DNA of 64,000 bases from Sphingobacterium sp. UBA5670. GTDB lineage: Bacteria > Bacteroidota > Bacteroidia > Sphingobacteriales > Sphingobacteriaceae. The DNA lies in assembly GCF_002420705.1 (NCBI RefSeq), contig NZ_DIIM01000001.1:1-64000 (forward strand), written 5' to 3'. The stretch's first letter is position 1; every line of letters begins with the position of its first letter. The position numbers were made by a program, and so were the translations under genes. The notes below the pieces were generated by a model, which saw only the letters and a program-made list of their open reading frames with translations, was not told the origin of the DNA and did no database searches. Below are positions 7,681 through 14,704 of this stretch, in pieces.

Positions 7681-9030
7681 TTACTCTACAAATCCCTTTG
7701 GATTTGCTTTCATAGACACGAAATCATCACTTGAGTTGTTAGAATCCTGTAAGATCCGTCGGCCATTGACAACCTCTTTGGTTTTCCTAATCACCGAATT
7801 GGAAGAGCGTGCTCCACCAGCTACGGCAATCGCACCAGCGTCTAACTTTGCCGTAAAACGCTTTGGATATTGTGTAGAAGTGGCCGATTGCAGCTCTACT
7901 CCATCTAAAATATTTGCGACAGGAATCTGCTTATAGTCTGTTCCCAAACTCTCTCGCCCATCTGCGTAAGGTGGCATAAAACCCTTCCATTGATCTGAAG
8001 ATCCCATACCCTCATCGCGAAAAATAATCCAGCTGCGTTGTCCGGCTTGATTCATGATCATATCCACACCATTAGCCCTGTTGACGACCCTTACATTGGG
8101 AACATTCGGGTTGTCGATATCCGAGGCCAAAGGCTTGGTAGTTCCCAGATAGGGTGCAAAATATGCTTCAAAATCTGCCGTGCTCAGATCGACAGTCAGA
8201 CTAGGATCCTTTACTGAAATAGCCACTCCATCTGCACCAACATACGGCGATCGATGGTTTGCAGCAGTGGAAGCAACGACAATACTCTCTCCCGGAAGGA
8301 TGGGGTAATCCTTACCCGTGCCCGGAAGCTGAATAATGAGAAACGCATATACATAGTCTGTATTGGCGTTTATACCTTGCGGCATTCCATAGGACTTGCT
8401 CCAATCATATTGCCCGCTGTTCGCTTGATAAACATAGGTGGCATTAGCAGTGTTAGCGCCATAAGCTTCGGCAAGGTAAAGGCTGTCCGCGTAGCGGATA
8501 CTATCCGAATTGTTATAAATTTCAATAAACTGATCGCGAAAACTTGCCCCTTGGTTAGCATCAGAACCTGCATAATAGATCTGTTTGATAATTAATCCAC
8601 TGGGATTACTATTGCCTGTTATAAGTGCAAGATCCCAATGTGTTTCTCCCGATCCTTTGACTACTTCGATCTGTTTGATCGCCGAACTAAATGCTACCTC
8701 GTTATCTTCCCGTAGTCCCGTCAATGCATTAAATTCGGCCGCGCTATAGTTTTTCACGACCTGAACTTTATACGTATTGGGTGCCAGATCCAAAAATTCA
8801 ACGTGACCATTTTCGTCTGATTTCATCGTTGTCACCAATTTACCTTTGAGTGTATAGAGATTTAAAGTAATATCGCTTAAAGGCAACTTACCAACATAAG
8901 CTTCACTCTCGTAAGAGATATCTAAGGTGATATCGACAGATCCATTTTCGGGATAGATATCTTTCTGGCAAGCGGTTACAAAACAACCAGAAATAAGGGT
9001 TAATAGTATAATAAAATGTATTGCTTTCAT
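7681..9030 (-). CDS. DUF4876 surface lipoprotein
   Basis: From the ATG at 9030 this is a 449-residue lipoprotein: signal MKAIHFIILLTLISGCFVTA followed by a lipobox Cys at 21 (ACQKD). An N-terminal carboxypeptidase-regulatory-like beta domain (about 30-130) has a repeating LxLYTLKGK / VEFLDLAPNTYKVQV pattern. The larger C-terminal part carries IKQIYYAGSDANQG, FIEIYNNSD and WIIFRDEGMG, typical of DUF4876. It probably sits on the outer-membrane surface beside the TonB receptor, whose stop lies 4 bp upstream, and may capture the ligand. The ligand is unknown. A longer reading from 9144 would overlap the receptor gene and is rejected. Confidence 0.8.
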   Translation of the reverse strand: MKAIHFIILLTLISGCFVTACQKDIYPENGSVDITLDISYESEAYVGKLPLSDITLNLYTLKGKLVTTMKSDENGHVEFLDLAPNTYKVQVVKNYSAAEFNALTGLREDNEVAFSSAIKQIEVVKGSGETHWDLALITGNSNPSGLIIKQIYYAGSDANQGASFRDQFIEIYNNSDSIRYADSLYLAEAYGANTANATYVYQANSGQYDWSKSYGMPQGINANTDYVYAFLIIQLPGTGKDYPILPGESIVVASTAANHRSPYVGADGVAISVKDPSLTVDLSTADFEAYFAPYLGTTKPLASDIDNPNVPNVRVVNRANGVDMIMNQAGQRSWIIFRDEGMGSSDQWKGFMPPYADGRESLGTDYKQIPVANILDGVELQSATSTQYPKRFTAKLDAGAIAVAGGARSSNSVIRKTKEVVNGRRILQDSNNSSDDFVSMKANPKGFVE

Positions 9031-9034
9031 AGCA

Positions 9035-12000
9035 TTATAGTTTAAGTCTAAGTTGTGCGCCGTAAGAAGGTTTGTCATTTGGAATAACCATGGTACTATC
9101 CGAGCGCTTATATTGCGGACGATAGTTAAACACGTTATAGACATGGAAGGCTAAGCTCAGGCGTTTGCTGATTTCTTTGGATACGTTCAAATGGAAATTT
9201 GTATAGACAGCAGGCTGATTTTGATTGTTGATTTCCTCGACAGGAACCAATGTATGCTTATAGTTTATATTATTCTCATCAAAATTGTCTATGGCATGGT
9301 AGGTTCCATCTTGGGTATAATAGCCCAACGGAATACCATCACTTGCACTTGTACTGGTCTTGTTCATCAGGTTAAATTCCGTTGTAAAATTGATCAGCAA
9401 TTTAGCCTTTGGAATATGCGTACTTGAGGTAATGGCGGCATTACTAACCGTTGTTGTTCTTTTGTCCGTCGGATAAACAGCCGTTTCCGCCCGATCCGGA
9501 TTGTCTGTATCATTTTTAAAGGTCCGCATATTCTGTAGCGGTTTGTAGTGAGACTGGGTCAGCCCCCCCCTAAAATTGAATGAAGTGGCTATTGCGGTCC
9601 ATTTCGGTGTAGAGAGCATCAATTCTATCCCTTGATTTTTAGTTTCGCTACCATTCAAAAACTCAAAGCGAGAAAGCCGATATTGCTTCTGACCATCTAT
9701 TATGTAAGGGACTTCGGCGTCGGAGTCTGGATTTGCTGCATAATTATCCAGCATGATCTTTTCAAAACTTGCAGCAGATACAATATCCCGGTAATTTCGT
9801 TTATTGTACATATTCATACCCAATCTAAATCCTTTATGTTCGTAATTGGCAGAGAATTCCAGCTGTTCGGACAAAGATGGTCTGAGCCTACTATTATCTG
9901 GTGTATATTTATCCACATACATGAGATAAAGACTATTCGCCTCATCCAGACCACCATCTTTGAAAGCAGTCTTTTCAAACAGCGACAGCTCATAAAAAAC
10001 AGGCCCGGGATACAGCTGTGCCAGTGCTGGAGCCTTACTCGCCCAACCATAGGCAACACCTATCGTTAACTCGGGAGTAATGGCATAATTGATATTGGTA
10101 CGAGGTGAAAATGTGACGAATTTTTCAAATATATCCCCCCTAGTCCCTACACGAACATTGAGATCTCGATCGGCAATTTTCGCGGTGAATTGATCTTCGG
10201 CATAAAATCCAATCTGCTTTTGCCCATGAATACGCGAAACATCATAATAACGCTCTGTTCGGAGATCGGAATTAGCGGCAACGGTATTTGTTCGGGGCCG
10301 AGAAGGATCGACAATCTGTCCTTTACCTATATTTTTTGAATAGTTAAAAGAAGAACCAAAATTCACCTGATGGAGAAGCTCTCCGCTCTGAAATGTTCCC
10401 GTAAGATCCAAGCGGGTCGTAAAATCGATCGGCTTTCCTTCGATATTAGTTACAGCCTGATAAATACCACTGGCATACTTTCCTTGATGTACACCAGTTT
10501 CCGTTGCATCTGAATAGACAATATAGGTACCATTGACATCCTGCTCTTTATAGGTGTTTTGATAAGATTGACTATAGCGGATATTTAAACCGATATTGGA
10601 AAGAAAACCATGATCGATCCGATAATTGGCACTGCTTCCGACTGAAAAGCTATAAGACTTGAATCGCATCATCGCCCCTGTTGGATCGTCGGAATCACGG
10701 CGGACATTATCCATATGACGACCATAATCTACAGAGAAGGTATTTGTAAATGCCTTTTCTTTACCGGCAAATGTACTCCACATCAAATTCCCGCCAATAC
10801 GGTCGTAGGATTTCATTTTATCTCTATTATCTTGGTAAGAACGGGTAAAGTTTCCGCCGACCGTAAAAGCTCCATATTTTTTGGTATCAAAGCCTTTACT
10901 CAATCCATATACGGTCGTATTATCGCGAAGCTGTACATTGAAATTCAACGGTGTTTTTCCGGCAATTCGATTGATGATAATTGCACCATTGGTCATATCC
11001 CCATATTTTACCGAAGGTACTCCGGCTGCAATTTCTACACTTTCTATATTGTCGGTCGCTATCTGTCTCAAATCGGTCCCACCAAAGGTGTAATCACCCG
11101 TATAGTTATCGGTACCCGCGTCGCTACCCTTCAGTCCTGAGATCTTTCCATTGACATACGAATTACCCATACCATAGATGCCCGAATTTAAGGTTTGCAT
11201 ATTCGCATTGTTGGAAAGCGCAATACCATCCATAATCAGCGCGACTCCGAAGGAATTATTGAGTGCAAATGGATCTTTTTTTGCAAAAGAATTTGTACTC
11301 AATGTAGCACTTCTCAGATTAGCCTGCTGCACTTGCTGTAAAGAAGGGGCAGCAATCTTTTGCCCAGGAATAAGGCTCAGTAAATCATTGAGACTTAGCG
11401 CGCCAGATTGTTCAATTACTTCTCTGTTTATATAGAGTGAACTATTACTTTCAAGCTGCCGGTTTGTACGTGGAGTAACTGAAATTTCTTCGAGTCCGAC
11501 ACTTAGTGTCGGTAATTTCACTTCTGGAATACTGGTATTTACTCCATTTAAAGCTGTAGTTAGAGTCGTTCCTTGCCTACCGATCATCGAAAATTTTAGT
11601 TCTGCACTTTTGAGGCGATGTGCAGGAAACTGAAATTTGAATGCTCCGTTTTGATCTGTAAAATAATATTGGTTCAATTCTTTCAAGTGTACGGTAACCG
11701 AAGGAATTCCCTTTCCATTTTCATCGACAACACGTCCCGAAAGTGTACCAACAGAGGCCTTACTCATCAGGATATTCTTCCCCGAAATTTGCAATTTGAA
11801 ATAGGTAAGTTGTTCAAGTCTGTTTAGAATCTCTCTTAAAGATCCATCTGCATGCAGATTAACAGTCCGGTCAACATTGATCTTAGACTCGTCATAAAGG
11901 AAACTATAGCCCGATTTTTCTTCGATCTGTTTTAGAACAGATCTTAGTGGTTGATTTTTACTCTCAATTTTCAACTGCTGTGCATGTACCGACAACATGT

Positions 12001-12058
12001 TAAAAGAGAAAAGTACACCAAGGAGCAGGGCACTCCTGTTGATGGAATTAGAAGACAT
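9035..12058 (-). CDS. FecA-type TonB-dependent receptor with STN signalling domain
   Basis: A 1007-residue outer-membrane receptor. Order of parts: signal peptide (1-26, ending VHAQQ), STN domain (about 35-95, with YSFLYDESKINV), carboxypeptidase-like beta sandwich (about 108-190), plug (about 200-370, with IESVEIAAGVPSVKYGDMTNG), and a 22-strand barrel to the C-terminal LRLKL. The STN domain normally touches a FecR anti-sigma in the periplasm, and exactly such a gene lies 13 bp upstream, preceded by an ECF sigma. Ligand binding should therefore induce this operon. The barrel continues into DUF4876, DUF6850 and a di-haem peroxidase. The substrate is probably a metal chelate, but nothing in the sequence fixes it. 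Confidence 0.9.
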   Translation of the reverse strand: MSSNSINRSALLLGVLFSFNMLSVHAQQLKIESKNQPLRSVLKQIEEKSGYSFLYDESKINVDRTVNLHADGSLREILNRLEQLTYFKLQISGKNILMSKASVGTLSGRVVDENGKGIPSVTVHLKELNQYYFTDQNGAFKFQFPAHRLKSAELKFSMIGRQGTTLTTALNGVNTSIPEVKLPTLSVGLEEISVTPRTNRQLESNSSLYINREVIEQSGALSLNDLLSLIPGQKIAAPSLQQVQQANLRSATLSTNSFAKKDPFALNNSFGVALIMDGIALSNNANMQTLNSGIYGMGNSYVNGKISGLKGSDAGTDNYTGDYTFGGTDLRQIATDNIESVEIAAGVPSVKYGDMTNGAIIINRIAGKTPLNFNVQLRDNTTVYGLSKGFDTKKYGAFTVGGNFTRSYQDNRDKMKSYDRIGGNLMWSTFAGKEKAFTNTFSVDYGRHMDNVRRDSDDPTGAMMRFKSYSFSVGSSANYRIDHGFLSNIGLNIRYSQSYQNTYKEQDVNGTYIVYSDATETGVHQGKYASGIYQAVTNIEGKPIDFTTRLDLTGTFQSGELLHQVNFGSSFNYSKNIGKGQIVDPSRPRTNTVAANSDLRTERYYDVSRIHGQKQIGFYAEDQFTAKIADRDLNVRVGTRGDIFEKFVTFSPRTNINYAITPELTIGVAYGWASKAPALAQLYPGPVFYELSLFEKTAFKDGGLDEANSLYLMYVDKYTPDNSRLRPSLSEQLEFSANYEHKGFRLGMNMYNKRNYRDIVSAASFEKIMLDNYAANPDSDAEVPYIIDGQKQYRLSRFEFLNGSETKNQGIELMLSTPKWTAIATSFNFRGGLTQSHYKPLQNMRTFKNDTDNPDRAETAVYPTDKRTTTVSNAAITSSTHIPKAKLLINFTTEFNLMNKTSTSASDGIPLGYYTQDGTYHAIDNFDENNINYKHTLVPVEEINNQNQPAVYTNFHLNVSKEISKRLSLAFHVYNVFNYRPQYKRSDSTMVIPNDKPSYGAQLRLKL

Positions 12059-12071
12059 ATGATAGATGATA

Positions 12072-13064
12072 TTATTTTTTACGAACGATAAGTTTGTTGG
12101 ATTTCACACTGAAGCGATAAGACGTTGTCAGCGTGAGTTTTTCTAGTACCTGTTCCAATGGTTCATGCACTATCGTACCTGAGTAAACCAATTGAATATC
12201 CGCTCTTTCTTGATACGCTAATCCATATTTTCGGTTCAGTTGTTTAGCGATTTCAACGTAGGAAGCTTGCTCAAAATGTAGGATACCATCCATATTGTCC
12301 TTTTCTTTGACCAGGTCAAATTCCTCGACTGTAAATGTCCCTTTGCGCCGATCATAAATAATAGCCTGACCTGGTTTGATCTGCTGGTTCATTGCACCGC
12401 TAGCTATCTCCACCTTACCGGTGAATAAAGCCACCTTCGAAACTTCATCTTCGGCAAATGCATGTACATTGAAAGATGTTCCTAACACTTTAATGCTTAA
12501 ATCACCTGTTTGTATGACAAACGGTTTATTTTCATTATGTGAAACTTTGAAATATGCTTCACCATTGAGCTTAACTTTTCTTTCTTTTCCACTAAATTGC
12601 TTTGGGTATTCCAATATGGATTTAGGTCCAAGTTTTACCTGAGTATGGTCAGCCAAAAGCACATTCATATAACGTCCCATTGGCACATTTTGCTGTACAA
12701 ATTCCGATTGGATAGTTATATCCGAAAACATCTGCTTTCTTTTATAAAGAAAAATACTCAGTGAGAGGATTAAGAGACAGGCTGCCGCATAACCAATCCA
12801 TCGGTAGCTTAACAGATTTTTGACGGGCAATTTTCCCCCACCAATAATAGACTGAAGTCTATTGCGCTCTGCAGTGACCTCTAGTTTTGTCGGGCTACCC
12901 CGCAACAGTTCGACCATCAGTTCGGCCTCCTTTATAAGCTCCCGATGCTGTGGATTTGCGGCTATCCACTGTGGCCAATAGTCATCCTCCTCGCGGTGCG
13001 ACTTTAAGCAATAATCGAGAAAAGATTCGTCACAGATCAGTTTTTCTAAAGTAGGGTTTTCCAT
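12072..13064 (-). CDS. FecR-type anti-sigma factor
   Basis: A 330-residue single-pass membrane protein. The N-terminal cytoplasmic part (1-85) binds the sigma factor, a membrane helix follows at about 89-106 (WIGYAAACLLILSLSIFLYK), then a FecR domain (about 115-215, with NVLLADHTQVKLGPKSILEYP and GEAYFKVSHNENKPFVI), and a C-terminal DUF4974-type STN-like domain (about 260-330, HFEQASYVEIAKQLNRKYG). It carries the signal from the receptor's STN domain to the sigma factor encoded 56 bp upstream. All key domains are intact. Confidence 0.92.
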   Translation of the reverse strand: MENPTLEKLICDESFLDYCLKSHREEDDYWPQWIAANPQHRELIKEAELMVELLRGSPTKLEVTAERNRLQSIIGGGKLPVKNLLSYRWIGYAAACLLILSLSIFLYKRKQMFSDITIQSEFVQQNVPMGRYMNVLLADHTQVKLGPKSILEYPKQFSGKERKVKLNGEAYFKVSHNENKPFVIQTGDLSIKVLGTSFNVHAFAEDEVSKVALFTGKVEIASGAMNQQIKPGQAIIYDRRKGTFTVEEFDLVKEKDNMDGILHFEQASYVEIAKQLNRKYGLAYQERADIQLVYSGTIVHEPLEQVLEKLTLTTSYRFSVKSNKLIVRKK

Positions 13065-13120
13065 GTGATAGCAATTGCTTTTAATCAGTAGTGCAACTAC
13101 TCCAGTATTTTTACCTATTT

Positions 13121-13681
13121 TTATTTGGAAAAACTCAAAATAAAAACAATAAGCACTGTCAATGAGCCTTTTAATTTTTTAATCGCTTCATGTACCACAT
13201 TATAAACTGTTCTTATCGCAGCATTTTCAATGGCAGCAATTTCCTCATAGGATTTATTGTGGAAGAATTTTAATTCGATATACCGGTACTGTTTTCTTGT
13301 AAGCTTGCTCATCGCTCGACCCAGCGCATCATCTCGCTCCAATGTTTCTTCGATAGCTATTTTTTGCGCTTCAATCGAATCTTCTACAGGAACATCAAAA
13401 AGATCATCCAGTGATAGATTTTGCGTTGCACGCTGCTTAAAGATGATCCGTTTGAGCCATACAAACAAATAATATCTAGGATCAGTATTTAATGCCGGAA
13501 GTTTCTCCCGCCGCTCCCATAAATCACAAAATAAAATATGAATGGATTCTTTCACGACTTCGCGGTCGGAAGTTATCTTCAGCCCATAACGGAAAAGCGC
13601 AGTATAAACTGCGTCGTACAAGGCCAGAAAGCTATCGCTATCTCCTAACTTGATTCCATTCCATATTTTATGTGTGTCCAA
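13121..13681 (-). CDS. ECF RNA polymerase sigma factor (FecI-like)
   Basis: A 186-residue ECF sigma factor. Region 2 spans about 20-80 (FRYGLKITSDREVVKESIHILFCDLWERR) and region 4 about 115-170, with a helix-turn-helix in KSYEEIAAIENAAIRTVYNVV. It heads the operon of FecR, STN receptor, DUF4876, DUF6850 and peroxidase genes and should activate it when FecR releases it. The C-terminus ends in a short hydrophobic tail (LTVLIVFILSFSK), common in Bacteroidota FecI proteins. A housekeeping-type promoter lies upstream (13757-13787), so basal expression does not depend on the factor itself. Confidence 0.9.
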   Translation of the reverse strand: MDTHKIWNGIKLGDSDSFLALYDAVYTALFRYGLKITSDREVVKESIHILFCDLWERREKLPALNTDPRYYLFVWLKRIIFKQRATQNLSLDDLFDVPVEDSIEAQKIAIEETLERDDALGRAMSKLTRKQYRYIELKFFHNKSYEEIAAIENAAIRTVYNVVHEAIKKLKGSLTVLIVFILSFSK

Positions 13682-13756
13682 GTGTGCAAAATAAATAATT
13701 ATTTAGAACTATTCCAAACAACTAGAAAAATGCTTTTCATATCTAAACCATCAAAA

Positions 13757-13787
13757 CAAAAGTAGAAAGCGAATTTACTTTGCACAA
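13757..13787 (-). promoter_or_regulatory. Bacteroidota-type promoter for the sigma-FecR operon
   Basis: Read on the minus strand: TTG, a 20-nt spacer, then TACTTTTG, matching the Bacteroidota sigma-A consensus (TTTG ... TAnnTTTG). The element ends 76 bp upstream of the sigma-factor ATG at 13681, leaving a leader of about 70 nt. Confidence 0.6.
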
Positions 13788-13804
13788 CAGTATGCACTTT
13801 GTAC

Positions 13805-13842
13805 CAACAGCTCAGTCCTATTAATATTGGACTGAGCTGTTG
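13805..13842. repeat. Perfect 14-bp inverted repeat between operons
   Basis: CAACAGCTCAGTCC and its exact reverse complement flank a 10-nt AT loop. The hairpin lies 20 bp downstream of the phosphatase gene stop (minus strand) and just upstream of the sigma promoter. Neither side has a long T-run, so termination is plausible but not of the classic intrinsic form. Confidence 0.55.
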
Positions 13843-13861
13843 AGGTTAATTCAAATTTTTG

Positions 13862-14686
13862 TTAGCGTGTATATTTTGCTTTCAGTATCTTGATCTCTTT
13901 CGGTCCGATGGCCATCTCCTCCTGTAGAAACTTCTCCACTGTGCCATACTTAGCTTTAATTCCGTCAAAAAATGCTTTTAACAATTCGGGTTTCAGTTTC
14001 ATCTGATCTTCAATCTGTTCTTTGGTCATTCCAGTTGCCGCGACCATTGCATCGGTATAAGCGTTCATCTGCTTGTTGCGGCTAAGATATACGTTAGACG
14101 CTAAATAATCTGCTTCGATAGTCGGATATGGGACACCAAGCACATGTAGAATCAATGCTGTCTGCATACCAGTACGATCTCTTCCACCTGTACAATGATA
14201 CAGGATAGCCTCTCCATCGGTAGCTCCCAACAGTTTGATAAATGCAGGTCGGTATCTATCCCCATAATAATTAGCGCCTTCGGCATAGAATTTCACCAAA
14301 AAGTCTTTTTGTTTTAATGCCTTAACCATATCTTGTGGATTAGGCAAGTTGTCACTACCGGCTGGACTCAACGTATAATCCGTGTTGGCTGCTAGTCTGT
14401 CGGGAGCGGATTTGGCTTCGGCGGTGCCGCGTAGATCAACGACAGTATGAATCTTCTTTTTATCCATCAGTGCGACATCGCTATCAGTAAGTTTATCGAT
14501 GGCATCACTACGAAAGATTTTGCCCCAAACAACATGTTTTCCATCGTTTGTTTCGTAACCGCCAATATCTCTAAAGTTAACAGCTCCTTGAACCGGAAGC
14601 ACGCGTTTTGTGCTATCCGACAGCTGCCCGAATGCGAGCGCAGGAATGGTTCCCAAAAGGACCATCATCAAATTTGAAATTTTCAT
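13862..14686 (-). CDS. Secreted tyrosine-phosphatase-family enzyme (Y_phosphatase3 / MptpB-like)
   Basis: A 274-residue periplasmic protein with signal peptide MKISNLMMVLLGTIPALAFG. It has the N-terminal block NFRDIGGY typical of this phosphatase family, VVDLRG at about 82-87, and the catalytic P-loop HCTGGRDRTG (Cys165 to Arg171, CX5R). The general acid is probably an Asp in the APDRL or AGSDNLP loops. It hydrolyses a phosphomonoester through a cysteinyl-phosphate; the target could be a phosphoprotein, phosphoinositide or inositol phosphate. It starts 18 bp after the stop of a TonB receptor and is surely co-transcribed with it, suggesting that the released product or the phosphorylated substrate is what the receptor handles. 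Confidence 0.85.
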   Translation of the reverse strand: MKISNLMMVLLGTIPALAFGQLSDSTKRVLPVQGAVNFRDIGGYETNDGKHVVWGKIFRSDAIDKLTDSDVALMDKKKIHTVVDLRGTAEAKSAPDRLAANTDYTLSPAGSDNLPNPQDMVKALKQKDFLVKFYAEGANYYGDRYRPAFIKLLGATDGEAILYHCTGGRDRTGMQTALILHVLGVPYPTIEADYLASNVYLSRNKQMNAYTDAMVAATGMTKEQIEDQMKLKPELLKAFFDGIKAKYGTVEKFLQEEMAIGPKEIKILKAKYTR

Positions 14687-14704
14687 ATGATTGTTTTAAA
14701 CTAA

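Noticed and set aside
7681..9144. Longer DUF4876 reading starting at 9144
   Set aside because: It would overlap the receptor gene by 110 bp, and the true lipoprotein signal begins at 9030.
9632..10069. 145-codon open frame on the plus strand within the STN receptor
   Set aside because: Antisense shadow of barrel coding sequence; composition unlike a protein.
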